A model generated the notes under the pieces. That model worked only from the letters and a program-made list of their open reading frames with translations, had not been told where the DNA came from and did no database searches. Below, one piece after another: positions 24,108-31,837 of a DNA stretch of 43,634 nucleotides. The stretch comes from an uncultured Hungatella sp. GTDB lineage: Bacteria > Bacillota > Clostridia > Lachnospirales > Lachnospiraceae. Location: assembly GCA_910585645.1 (NCBI GenBank), contig CAJUFP010000031.1, positions 1 to 43,634 on the forward strand, read 5' to 3'. The translations under genes were made by a program, and so were the position numbers. Each line of letters starts with the position of its first letter. The stretch's first letter is position 1.

Positions 24108-24147
24108 AAAAAAGTGTCGCTTAACTGATTATTAAGCGAACATTTTC
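24108..24147 (+). repeat. Right inverted repeat, imperfect hairpin
   Basis: It shares 31 bp with the left repeat in inverse orientation, with loop ctgatta, but its outer 3' arm reads gcgaacatttt instead of the pairing gcgacactttt. The stem therefore has a bulge and a G-T pair, and only four T follow before CC. It lies in the leader of any transcript entering the capsule operon. Confidence 0.8.
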
Positions 24148-24152
24148 CGTAA

Positions 24153-24176
24153 GATCCCGTTTCAAAATGGAGGATC
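24153..24176 (+). other. Small leader hairpin covering the first ribosome site
   Basis: gatcc (24153-24157) can pair with ggatc (24172-24176), placing part of the ggagg ribosome site of the first NusG-like gene in the stem. LoaP-type proteins are known to bind leader RNA hairpins, so this or the preceding repeat is a candidate site; the stem is short. Confidence 0.3.
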
Positions 24177-24180
24177 AACG

Positions 24181-24687
24181 ATGTGGTGTGTGATACATGT
24201 AAGGGACAGGGGAGAGAAGCATATGGAGCGCCTTGTGGCCGGTCTTCTTCCCCAAAGCCTGGACGCCCGGTGTTTTCACCTGACCAGGAACAGGAAAAAG
24301 AAATTTCAGGGGAAGTGGCAGATTGTCCAGGAGGATCTGTTTCCGGGATATGTGTTTGTTGATACGGTCGATCCGGACAGGGTATATCGGGAACTTAAGA
24401 AAGCGCCCAGGCCAAAGCTTTTGTTCAGCGATGACCAGTATGTTTCTACATTAGAACAGAAGGAGTCGGAGCTTTTAGAGCTGATGGCGGATAAGGGCGG
24501 AGTGATCGGCATATCCAGGGTAGCGGTGGATGAAGGCGGGACGGTCAGGTATCTGTCAGGACCACTGAAAGATGTGGGGGATCGTGTGAGGAACGTAAAC
24601 CTTCATAAAAGGATCGCGGAGATAGAGGCAAGCCTTATGGGGGAAAAACAGATCTTGTATCTGGGGATAGAGATGGAGAGCCCGTGA
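24181..24687 (+). CDS. LoaP/UpxY-type NusG paralogue 1 (processive antiterminator)
   Basis: 168 residues. The NGN domain begins MWCVIHVRDRGEKHMERLVAG and contains the family core EDLFPGYVFVDT (about 57-68). The last 60 residues form a KOW domain: GPLKDVGDRVRNVNLHKRIAEIEASLMG. Specialised NusG paralogues of this kind (LoaP in Firmicutes, UpxY in Bacteroides, RfaH in Proteobacteria) join RNA polymerase at a leader signal and let it read long polysaccharide or antibiotic operons. It is the first gene after the inverton and the first of three tandem copies. ggagg lies 5-6 nt before the ATG. Confidence 0.88.
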   Translation: MWCVIHVRDRGEKHMERLVAGLLPQSLDARCFHLTRNRKKKFQGKWQIVQEDLFPGYVFVDTVDPDRVYRELKKAPRPKLLFSDDQYVSTLEQKESELLELMADKGGVIGISRVAVDEGGTVRYLSGPLKDVGDRVRNVNLHKRIAEIEASLMGEKQILYLGIEMESP

Positions 24688-24768
24688 TGGACGGAGCTAA
24701 ATGTGTTTTGTTTTAGGCCCGACGTACACAGGGATTCTGTCAGAAGATATGGAAGAGGTGAGGGATGG

Positions 24769-25383
24769 ATGTGGTATGTGATCCGCACAGAGCCGGGGCA
24801 GGAGGAATCCGTGAGACGGCAAGTTCGAGGCAGGTTGACTGAAAGATACTCGGATGACTGCAAAGTGCTCTACCGCGCCTGTAAAAAGAGATATCTGGGG
24901 GCATGGCATGAGGAGACGGAAATGTTCCTGCCGGGATATGTGTTTTTGGTGGCGGAAGATGAAGATTCCGGAAGTGGATGGATGTCTTTGTATGAGAAAT
25001 CGGATGAGAGATCGGAAAACGAGGGGGCTTTTGGGAATGACGGGGGCTTAAAGGGCAGAGAGATGAGGCCTGTTGAGAAAACCGAAGCGGAATTTCTAAA
25101 AAGGATCACAGGCGGAAAGGATGAGATCGGAATGTCCTACGGCGTGATCCGGGACGGAGTCCTGAAGATCTCCCGGGGGGCGATGACAGGGATGGAGGAG
25201 CGGGTGACAAAGATAGACCGCCACAAACGGAAAGGTTACATCAGGGTGCGGCTTGGCGATGAGGTGCGGATGGCGGAGATCGGGCTGGAGATCACGGAAA
25301 AGACGGATTCTGCGGGAGATCTGCCAGGATCAGAACCAGAGAAAAGCCGGGTTAAGGACGATCTCCCAAGGGAGAGCCTGTAG
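24769..25383 (+). CDS. LoaP/UpxY-type NusG paralogue 2
   Basis: 204 residues from ATG 24769, placed by the MWYVIRTEPGQEESV start that aligns with the other two copies and by gaggtgagg upstream. NGN core: ETEMFLPGYVFLVAEDED. A hydrophilic insertion of about 35 residues (SLYEKSDERSENEGAFGNDGG) separates it from the rest, so this copy is longer. KOW-like segment: GAMTGMEERVTKIDRHKRKGYIRVRLGDE. A charged tail follows. It is 81 nt after copy 1 and 3 nt before copy 3, so all three should be co-transcribed. The copies are too diverged to be a recent duplication. Confidence 0.87.
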   Translation: MWYVIRTEPGQEESVRRQVRGRLTERYSDDCKVLYRACKKRYLGAWHEETEMFLPGYVFLVAEDEDSGSGWMSLYEKSDERSENEGAFGNDGGLKGREMRPVEKTEAEFLKRITGGKDEIGMSYGVIRDGVLKISRGAMTGMEERVTKIDRHKRKGYIRVRLGDEVRMAEIGLEITEKTDSAGDLPGSEPEKSRVKDDLPRESL

Positions 25384-25386
25384 GAT

Positions 25387-25920
25387 ATGTGGTATGTGAT
25401 GCAGGTTCATACGGGAGTGGAGATGGAGATCTGCGGGCAGTGCCGCAGCCGGGTTATGGAAGAAGGCGAGGATGTCTTTGTCATGCTGGCGGAGCGGATG
25501 ACAAAGATCCGGGGAGAGTGGTCCCTGACCATGAGCAGGCTGTTTCCGGGATATCTCTTTGTGGAGACAGACAGGATCCGGGATTTTTATGAGCGTCTTG
25601 GCAGGATCGGGCAGACAGCCAGGATCCTGCGGACCGGGGAGGAGATGACGCCCCTGTACCCGGAGGAGGAAGCATATCTTCGGATGGCGGGGGGAGATGA
25701 CCACGTTGTCAGATATTCCAGGGGATACATCGAAGGAGACAGGCTGGTAGTCATATCCGGCGCTATGAAGGACTGCCGGGGAACAGTAAAAAAGATCCTG
25801 CGCCATAAGAGGCTGGTGATTTTGGAGATCCCGCTGATGGGACGGATGGCGGAGGTCACTGTGGGGATGGGGATTGTCTCCAGGGACGGAGACGGCGGGA
25901 GAGTACAGGTGATGAACTGA
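25387..25920 (+). CDS. LoaP/UpxY-type NusG paralogue 3
   Basis: 177 residues: MWYVMQVHTGVEMEICGQCRS start, NGN core TMSRLFPGYLFVETDR, and KOW domain GAMKDCRGTVKKILRHKRLVILEIPLMGR. It follows copy 2 with only 3 nt between stop and start, so translation is probably coupled. It is the closest copy to the capsule genes, which begin after a 248-nt leader-like gap. Whether the three act on the same operon, on different capsule loci in trans, or against each other (as UpxY/UpxZ do in Bacteroides) cannot be told from sequence. Confidence 0.88.
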   Translation: MWYVMQVHTGVEMEICGQCRSRVMEEGEDVFVMLAERMTKIRGEWSLTMSRLFPGYLFVETDRIRDFYERLGRIGQTARILRTGEEMTPLYPEEEAYLRMAGGDDHVVRYSRGYIEGDRLVVISGAMKDCRGTVKKILRHKRLVILEIPLMGRMAEVTVGMGIVSRDGDGGRVQVMN

Positions 25921-26081
25921 CAGGAAGCTAGTACATTGTTGCATTCATTGGCGAGCATCGGCAAGGAGTGTTTTTGAGACAGGTTCCGTGAAAAATGAGG
26001 GAGCCGGAAGGAAGAGATTGATAAAAAGTTACAGAGTGTATCTGACGCCTGGCGCGCTGTACAGGATGTGACGGACATAAG

Positions 26082-26125
26082 GGCTTTGTCATCCGGATTA
26101 AGTATTTTTCCGGGATGGCGAAGCC
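26082..26125 (+). other. Long leader hairpin ahead of the capsule structural genes
   Basis: ggctttgtcatccgg (26082-26096) pairs with ccgggatggcgaagcc (26110-26125) over about 15 bp with G-T pairs and one bulge, around a loop ending in TTTTT. It lies in the non-coding gap (25921-26168) between the NusG-like genes and the aminotransferase gene. It is a candidate pausing/recruitment site or a terminator bypassed by the antiterminators. There is no T tract 3' of the stem. Confidence 0.5.
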
Positions 26126-26168
26126 ATGTCTATTTTAAGGGATTCTTAGGCAGGTGAGAGAAAGGAAC

Positions 26169-27323
26169 ATGGGACAGGCTGTGATCGATAGATTCAAAGA
26201 GAAAGTATGGCTGTCTTCCCCGACCATCCATGGGGAGGAACAAAAGTTTGTACAGAGGGCATTTGACACCAACTGGGTGGCGCCTCTGGGAGAAAATGTG
26301 GATGAGTTGGAAAAGGAAATGGCCGCGTACATAGGCGTAAAGTACGGAGCCGCTCTGGCGTCAGGAACATCGGCCCTGCATCTGGCTTTAAAGCTTGCGG
26401 GTGTGGGAAATGGCGATGTGGTGATCTGCTCGGATCTGACCTTTGCGGCCACGGTCAATCCGGTTTCCTATGAAAACGGAATTCAGGTATTTGTTGACTG
26501 TGAGTATGATACCTGGAACATGGACCCAAAAGCTTTGGAAGCGGCGCTTAAAAAATACCGGGGAAAGGTTAGGGCTGTTGTGGCGGCTAACCTTTATGGG
26601 GTTCCGGCTAAGCTGGACGAGCTCGTTTGCCTGTGTCAGGCTTATGGGGTGCCTCTGGTTGAGGACGCCGCGGAAAGTCTGTCGTCTACCTATAAAGGAA
26701 GACAGACCGGAAGCTTTGGAACCTATAACTGCGTTTCCTTTAATGGAAATAAGATCATTACCACATCCGGAGGCGGGATGCTTTTATCGGATGACAAAGG
26801 GGCCATAGAGAAGGCCCGCTTTTGGGCGACTCAGGCCAGGGACCCGGCTCCCTGGTATCAGCATTCGGAGATCGGGTACAACTACCGCATGAGCAATGTG
26901 GCGGCGGGAATCGGGCGGGGGCAGCTGATGCATCTGGACGAGCACAGAAAGAGAAAGAGGGAGATCTATGAGCGATACCGGGAGGGGCTAAAAGATATCC
27001 CTGTAACGATGAATCCCTATCTGGAATGCTCTGAGCCTAATTTCTGGTTAAGCTGCATGACGATTGAAAGAAAGCTGGCGGAGAGCGGGAAGGTGACACC
27101 GGAGAAGATAAGAAGAGCTTTGGATGAGAAACATGTGGAGTCCAGGCCTATCTGGAAGCCTATGCATCTGCAGCCTGTTTACAGGGACCGGGATTTTGTC
27201 AGCGTGGACGGGAGAGACGCAGGGGCAGATATCTTCGCGCGGGGGCTGTGTCTGCCAAGCGATATTAAGATGACAGAGGAAACCCAGGACAAGGTGATGG
27301 AGATCATAAGAGGGTGTTTTTAA
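26169..27323 (+). CDS. DegT/DnrJ/EryC1 sugar aminotransferase (PglE-like)
   Basis: 384 residues from ATG 26169; the GTG at 26154 is an alternative. PLP-dependent type I fold: SGTSALHLALKLAGVGNGD, VAANLYGVPAKLDEL, VEDAAESLSSTYKG and the PLP lysine Lys195 in SFNGNKIITTSGGGM. The N-terminal WLSSPTIHGEEQKFVQRAFDTNWVAPLG is characteristic of enzymes that aminate UDP-4-keto-6-deoxy-GlcNAc in the bacillosamine pathway. With the next two genes it forms a PglE-PglC-PglD-type initiation set. The matching 4,6-dehydratase (PglF) is not in the window. Confidence 0.9.
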   Translation: MGQAVIDRFKEKVWLSSPTIHGEEQKFVQRAFDTNWVAPLGENVDELEKEMAAYIGVKYGAALASGTSALHLALKLAGVGNGDVVICSDLTFAATVNPVSYENGIQVFVDCEYDTWNMDPKALEAALKKYRGKVRAVVAANLYGVPAKLDELVCLCQAYGVPLVEDAAESLSSTYKGRQTGSFGTYNCVSFNGNKIITTSGGGMLLSDDKGAIEKARFWATQARDPAPWYQHSEIGYNYRMSNVAAGIGRGQLMHLDEHRKRKREIYERYREGLKDIPVTMNPYLECSEPNFWLSCMTIERKLAESGKVTPEKIRRALDEKHVESRPIWKPMHLQPVYRDRDFVSVDGRDAGADIFARGLCLPSDIKMTEETQDKVMEIIRGCF

Positions 27324-27334
27324 AGGTGAGCGGG

Positions 27335-27973
27335 ATGGAAAGGCATAGGCCATATGGTCCCTATGAAAGGTATGTAAAACGGCCATTGGACGCTGCGGTG
27401 TCCTTTTTTGTGATCATCTTGTGTTTTCCGGTATTTTTGGTCATCGGATTATTGGTAAAAATAAAACTTGGCTCGCCGGTTATTTTTTCCCAGAAGCGTC
27501 CGGGCTTAAGGGGAAAGATCTTTAAACTTTATAAGTTCAGGACAATGACCCAGGAGCGGGGGGAAGACGGGCAGCTGCTTCCGGACGAGGACAGGCTTAC
27601 GGATTTTGGAAGGATGCTTCGGAGGAGTTCACTGGATGAGCTGCCGGAGCTTTTTAATATATTGGCCGGGGATATGTCGTTTGTGGGGCCGAGACCGTTG
27701 TTGGTTTCTTATCTGCCAAGATACGATGAGAGACAGGCCCATCGCCATGATGTGCGTCCGGGGCTTACGGGGCTGGCACAGATCAGGGGAAGGAATGGGC
27801 TGTCCTGGGAGAGGAGATTTGAATATGATGTTGAGTATGTGGGGAAGGTCACGTTCATGGGCGATCTGAAGATCATTTTTGGCACTATAGCCGTGGTGCT
27901 CAAGGGCACGGGGATCAGCAGCGGGACATCGGCGACTATGGAAGAGTTTAAGGGGAGAGAAGAAGGGGATTGA
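27335..27973 (+). CDS. Initiating phosphoglycosyl transferase (PglC/bacterial sugar transferase)
   Basis: 212 residues from ATG 27335 (aaaggtgag upstream). One N-terminal membrane segment (AAVSFFVIILCFPVFLVIGLLV) precedes the conserved core: GSPVIFSQKRPGLRGKIFKLYKFRTM, RRSSLDELPELFNILAGDMSFVGPRPLL and RPGLTGLAQIRGRN, including the catalytic Asp-Glu pair DE in LDELPE. Members put the first sugar phosphate on undecaprenyl phosphate. The small monotopic size is that of PglC. The C-terminal tail (about 15 residues) is variable. It begins 11 nt after the aminotransferase stop. Confidence 0.93.
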   Translation: MERHRPYGPYERYVKRPLDAAVSFFVIILCFPVFLVIGLLVKIKLGSPVIFSQKRPGLRGKIFKLYKFRTMTQERGEDGQLLPDEDRLTDFGRMLRRSSLDELPELFNILAGDMSFVGPRPLLVSYLPRYDERQAHRHDVRPGLTGLAQIRGRNGLSWERRFEYDVEYVGKVTFMGDLKIIFGTIAVVLKGTGISSGTSATMEEFKGREEGD

Positions 27974-27978
27974 GAGCA

Positions 27979-28635
27979 GTGAGGCGGTTAGTGATCATCG
28001 GGGCTGGCGGTCATGGAAAAGTGGTGGCGGACTGCGGGGTGGCTATGGGCTATGAAGATATTGTGTTTCTGGATGATGATAAGCAGGTGAAGACCTGCGG
28101 AAAGTATCCGGTAGTTGGGGCAGGCAGGGAGTTTAGGGGATTCGTGGGAGAGGATGCGATTGCCACGGATCTTTTTGTTGCTGTGGGTGATGGGAGCATA
28201 AGGCGAAAGGTTCAGAGGGAGATCGTGGAGGCAGGCGGGATGGTTGCCACGCTGATCCATCCGGCTGCGGTAATTGGAAATGATGTGGAGATAAAGCCTG
28301 GCACCGTGGTCATGGCAGGGGCTGTGATCAATACCGGTTCCAGGATCGGGGAAGGGTGCATCATCAATACGTCGTCGTCGGTTGACCATGACTGTCGTAT
28401 CGGTGATTTTGTCCATATCGCGGTGGGAGTACATCTTGCGGGAAATGTGAATGTCGGTGAAGGGACATGGATCGGAGCGGGAGCAACAGTGAGCAATAAT
28501 ATAGAAATATGCGGCGACTGTATGATCGGGGCAGGGGCAGTGGTGGTGAGGGATATTGAGGTGAAGGGGACTTATGTGGGGGTTCCGGCCAGGAGGAAAA
28601 ATGATCTGGGGATAGCAGAGGATAACAGCGTTTAG
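27979..28635 (+). CDS. Sugar N-acetyltransferase (PglD-like, left-handed beta-helix)
   Basis: 218 residues from GTG 27979, placed by aagggg 11 nt upstream; the TTG at 27970 overlaps the previous stop. The N-terminal Rossmann-like part has VIIGAGGHGKVVAD (UDP-sugar site) and the C-terminal half is a hexapeptide-repeat helix. The catalytic His137 lies in SSSVDHDCRIGDFVHIA. PglD acetylates the 4-amino group made by the PglE-type enzyme to give the diacetamido trideoxy sugar. Gene order supports that role. Confidence 0.9.
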   Translation: MRRLVIIGAGGHGKVVADCGVAMGYEDIVFLDDDKQVKTCGKYPVVGAGREFRGFVGEDAIATDLFVAVGDGSIRRKVQREIVEAGGMVATLIHPAAVIGNDVEIKPGTVVMAGAVINTGSRIGEGCIINTSSSVDHDCRIGDFVHIAVGVHLAGNVNVGEGTWIGAGATVSNNIEICGDCMIGAGAVVVRDIEVKGTYVGVPARRKNDLGIAEDNSV

Positions 28636-28696
28636 AGGTACATTGTATTTAAAAATATGTTTTATATTATTGAGATGCAGGAGGATGTTTATTGGT

Positions 28697-29821
28697 TTGA
28701 AAATACTGTTTTTAGCAAATAATGACTGTGGTTTTTTGCGCTTTCGGCGGGAAATACTCCAGGAAATGATGAAGTACCACTCAGTATATGTTTCGGTTCC
28801 TGATACGGGTTTTATTGATGATATAAAAGCCATGGGATGTAGGGTGATTGTGAATAAGCGATTGGATCGTAGAGGGACAAACCCTTTTAAAGACTTAAAT
28901 CTTCTACGATATTACAAAAGTATGATGAAACAGTTAAAGCCAGATATGGTTTTTACTTATACAATAAAGCCAAATGTATATGGAGGAATTGCATGTGGTA
29001 CAAATCACATTCCTTATGTAGCCAATATTACAGGGCTTGGAACTGCTATAGAGAATGGAGGAAAACTCCAAAGGCTGACGCTCTTGTTGTATAAAGTAGG
29101 ATTAAGCAAAGCGCAGAAGGTATTTTTTCAAAATAAAATGAACCGTGATTTTATGATCGATCGTCATCTGATTTGCGGACCATATGATCTTCTTCCCGGT
29201 TCCGGTGTTAACCTCGAACAGTATAAAGTGATGGACTATCCGGATGGAGATACCATTAACTTTTTGTTTGCAGCAAGAGTGATGAAAGAAAAAGGGATTG
29301 ATCAATATTTGGATGCGGCAGAAACTATAAGGGAGAGATATCCTGAGACTAGGTTTCATGTCTGCGGAATCTGCGAGGAGGATTATGAAGAAAGGCTGAG
29401 AGCATATGAGGAAAAAGGGATAATCATCTATCATGGTATGGTAAAAGATATGACTACAATGTATAGACTATGTTCTTGCACAGTACATCCTACCTACTAT
29501 TCTGAGGGGTTGAGCAATGTGTTATTAGAGAGTGCTGCCAGCGCTAGACCAATTATCACAACAAACCGTCCTGGTTGCAAAGAGGTTATTGATGATGGGA
29601 TCAACGGATACGTGGTAAAAAAGAAAGATAGTGAGGATTTGATCAGGATACTTGAGCAGTTTCTGGCTCTAAAAACAGGAGAAAGGCGATGTATGGGACT
29701 GGCCGGGAGAAAAAAGGTAGAGAGAGAATTTGACAGAAAGATTGTTGTTAGGAAATACATAGAGGAATTAAATAAAGTAGAGAGGGTGTGTGAACTGGAG
29801 GAAGGCACACATGGATTATAA
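28697..29821 (+). CDS. GT4 glycosyltransferase (PglA/CapM-like)
   Basis: 374 residues from TTG 28697, giving the usual family start (M)KILFLANND; AGGAGG at 28679-28684 is 12 nt upstream and directly abuts the alternative ATG 28685. GT-B fold: FVYTIKPNVYGG-like acceptor region (VFTYTIKPNVYGGIACG), NITGLGTA, and the nucleotide-sugar site around YYSEGLSNVLLESAASARPIITTNRPGCKEVI. Relatives add the second sugar (often GalNAc or Gal) to an undecaprenyl-linked bacillosamine-type sugar, which suits this position. This is the first markedly AT-rich gene of the operon. It overlaps the next gene by 11 nt. Confidence 0.88.
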   Translation: MKILFLANNDCGFLRFRREILQEMMKYHSVYVSVPDTGFIDDIKAMGCRVIVNKRLDRRGTNPFKDLNLLRYYKSMMKQLKPDMVFTYTIKPNVYGGIACGTNHIPYVANITGLGTAIENGGKLQRLTLLLYKVGLSKAQKVFFQNKMNRDFMIDRHLICGPYDLLPGSGVNLEQYKVMDYPDGDTINFLFAARVMKEKGIDQYLDAAETIRERYPETRFHVCGICEEDYEERLRAYEEKGIIIYHGMVKDMTTMYRLCSCTVHPTYYSEGLSNVLLESAASARPIITTNRPGCKEVIDDGINGYVVKKKDSEDLIRILEQFLALKTGERRCMGLAGRKKVEREFDRKIVVRKYIEELNKVERVCELEEGTHGL

Positions 29822-30746
29822 AAAGCTGATTAGTAGTCAGAAATTACGTATATATATTTTGAACTTTCTATGTTTTATACCAGACAGGTTTATGGTCTCT
29901 ATTCAATATCGGATTAAATTTAACCGCAGGCTAGATCTAAAAAATCCGAGGCGGTTTACGGAAAAAATCCAATGGTATAAGCTGTATTACAGAGACCCGT
30001 TAATGGGACAGTGCGCAGATAAAGCTTTGGTTAGGAACTATGTAGAAAAGTGTGGATGCGGACATACTTTAATTCCTTTGATCGGTGTATATGAGAGTAT
30101 GCAGGAGATTGACTTTGATAAACTACCACAGAAGTTTGTAGCAAAGGATACCCTTGGCGGGGGAGGAAATTCAGTTTTTATCTGCGGTGACAAGTCAAGG
30201 ATGATAGAAAATTCTGGTAGAGGAATAGATCCTGTTATGAAATTGATGGAAAGCTGGATAAATAGAAAGGCAGGATATAAGGCAGGTGGAAGAGAATGGG
30301 TTTACGGAGGAAAAAGGCATCGTATTATTATTGAAGAATATTTGGAATCCTGTCCTGAGGAAGGCGGACTGATTGATTACAAATTTTTTTGTTTCTATGG
30401 AATACCACAAATACTTTATGTGATCGCAGATCGAAAGGTTGGAGAAAGGGCAGGACTAGGAATTTATTCTGCAAAAGACTATACTAGGTTGCCTGTAAAT
30501 AGGTGTGATGAAGAACCTCTCATGAGAGATATAGAGAAACCAGAGAAGTATGAAGAAATGCTTTGTATCGCAGGGAAGCTTTCTAAACCTTTTCCGGAGG
30601 CTAGGATTGATTTATATTTTGTAAAGGGGAAGATTTATTTTGGAGAGATCACATTTTTTGATGGAAGCGGTTATATGAGTTTTGAGCCGGATCAATTTGA
30701 TTTTCAATTAGGAGGACTGTTTGTACTTCCTAAAAAGAATATATAG
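29811..30746 (+). CDS. TupA-like ATP-grasp protein
   Basis: 311 residues from ATG 29811 (ggagga upstream). The start of the domain, RRLDLKNPRRFTEKIQWYKLYYRDPLM followed by CADKALVRNYV, is the signature of the TupA-like ATP-grasp family. Further ATP-grasp features are KFVAKDTLGGGGNSVF and IIIEEYLESC, with the metal-binding acidic end EARIDLYFVKGKIYFGEITFFDGSG. ATP-grasp enzymes ligate a carboxylate to an amine or similar. TupA was named for teichuronopeptide synthesis, where an amino acid polymer meets uronic acid. In this operon it may attach an amino acid to a uronic acid residue; that is inference. Confidence 0.82.
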   Translation: MDYKKLISSQKLRIYILNFLCFIPDRFMVSIQYRIKFNRRLDLKNPRRFTEKIQWYKLYYRDPLMGQCADKALVRNYVEKCGCGHTLIPLIGVYESMQEIDFDKLPQKFVAKDTLGGGGNSVFICGDKSRMIENSGRGIDPVMKLMESWINRKAGYKAGGREWVYGGKRHRIIIEEYLESCPEEGGLIDYKFFCFYGIPQILYVIADRKVGERAGLGIYSAKDYTRLPVNRCDEEPLMRDIEKPEKYEEMLCIAGKLSKPFPEARIDLYFVKGKIYFGEITFFDGSGYMSFEPDQFDFQLGGLFVLPKKNI

Positions 30747-30794
30747 ATAGTGAAACTGCCATAGATAGTGGATGAGATTAAGAGGTTGTTAATT

Positions 30795-31766
30795 ATGAAG
30801 ATAAAAATTATTATTTGTTATTATGGCAGATTCCCGGTATGGATAGAGTCATGGCTTAAATCCTGCCAATGGAATTCTAGAATCCAGTTTATGATTGTTA
30901 CAGATCTGCATTTGGAAAATATGCCAGATAATGTAGAGTTATTGTATGAAACATTTGAAGAGTTAAAGGGACGGTTTAGCAGAGCTTTGGGCATGAAAGT
31001 GTGTTTAGACACACCGTACAAGCTGTGTGATTATAAACCTCTTTATGGTATTGCTTTCAAAAATGAACTGGAGGATTTTGATTTTTGGGGACATTGTGAC
31101 ATGGATATGATCTTTGGAGATATTAGGTCCTTTTTTACAGAAGATGTACTTGGTCGATATGACAGGCTTGGGTCATTTGGCCATCTTATTTTGTACCGCA
31201 ATACTAAAAAGATAAATACTCTCTATAAGAAAAAGGGAGCAGCATTTCCATATAAAAGAGTGTTCGCAAGCAAATTCAATTATGGATTTGATGAACAATT
31301 TGGATATAATTTGATCTGCAAAAAACAGAGAATAGACTGGCTGGATTGCGGACACACATTATGTCTTGATAGATGCCATCAGATACCCTTTCAGTTTGCA
31401 GGAATAGATAATTATGTGCCCCAGTGGGTGTTATGGAAAGAAGGGCATATTTACCAGATTTATTTGGATGAGCATGATAATCTGGTGAAAAAGGAAAAAA
31501 TGTATTTTCATTTTTCTGGAAAGAGGTATGAATTAGATTTAGGTTGGAGAGCGGTTATCTTTGATTATAATAAATGTACAGAAATTGATGAAAAGAATTT
31601 GAAAGAGTTTATTATAACACAGATATCGGATGTATATTCTTCTAGACAAATTGAGGAACACTTTGGGTGTAGTGATATTACGTCAAAATTAAAAAGATTC
31701 AATGAAAGGACTTTGTATCAGAAATATATTTATATCAGGCAGAAGGCGGCATATTACCTTTCTTGA
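30795..31766 (+). CDS. DUF6625-like probable glycosyltransferase
   Basis: 323 residues from ATG 30795 (aagagg upstream). Starts MKIKIIICYYGRFPVWIESWLKSC and includes a DxD-like acidic cluster in DFWGHCDMDMIFGDIRSFF, then LDCGHTLCLDRCH. These are features of a GT-A-like family annotated DUF6625 in exopolysaccharide clusters. DMD is the predicted metal/nucleotide-sugar site. No membrane segment. It lies between ATP-grasp and GT4 genes with short spacers, consistent with a transferase building the repeat unit; linkage and sugar are unknown. Confidence 0.68.
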   Translation: MKIKIIICYYGRFPVWIESWLKSCQWNSRIQFMIVTDLHLENMPDNVELLYETFEELKGRFSRALGMKVCLDTPYKLCDYKPLYGIAFKNELEDFDFWGHCDMDMIFGDIRSFFTEDVLGRYDRLGSFGHLILYRNTKKINTLYKKKGAAFPYKRVFASKFNYGFDEQFGYNLICKKQRIDWLDCGHTLCLDRCHQIPFQFAGIDNYVPQWVLWKEGHIYQIYLDEHDNLVKKEKMYFHFSGKRYELDLGWRAVIFDYNKCTEIDEKNLKEFIITQISDVYSSRQIEEHFGCSDITSKLKRFNERTLYQKYIYIRQKAAYYLS

Positions 31767-31837
31767 CTTTCATAGATAGAGAATCTATTCTAGCTATGAA
31801 AAGATTATAGGAAGATAGAACTGAAGGGAAGACGGTG

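Larger units (their letters stand above)
23897..24139. other. Putative invertible promoter segment (inverton) of the capsule locus
   Basis: Positions 23897-23927 and 24109-24139 are perfect 31-bp inverted repeats enclosing 181 bp of AT-rich non-coding DNA. The enclosed segment carries one excellent promoter on the minus strand. Size, repeat length and position (directly ahead of NusG-type genes of a capsule operon) match promoter invertons that switch Bacteroides capsule loci. In the orientation shown the promoter points away from the capsule genes, so I infer an OFF state. No recombinase gene is recognised in the window; it would act from elsewhere. Inversion itself is not shown by a single sequence. 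Confidence 0.7.

Noticed and set aside
23888..24147. Inverted repeats as ends of a MITE or small transposon
   Set aside because: No target-site duplication is visible at the flanks, and the segment holds a perfect promoter placed for capsule control; an inverton explains more. Not fully excluded.
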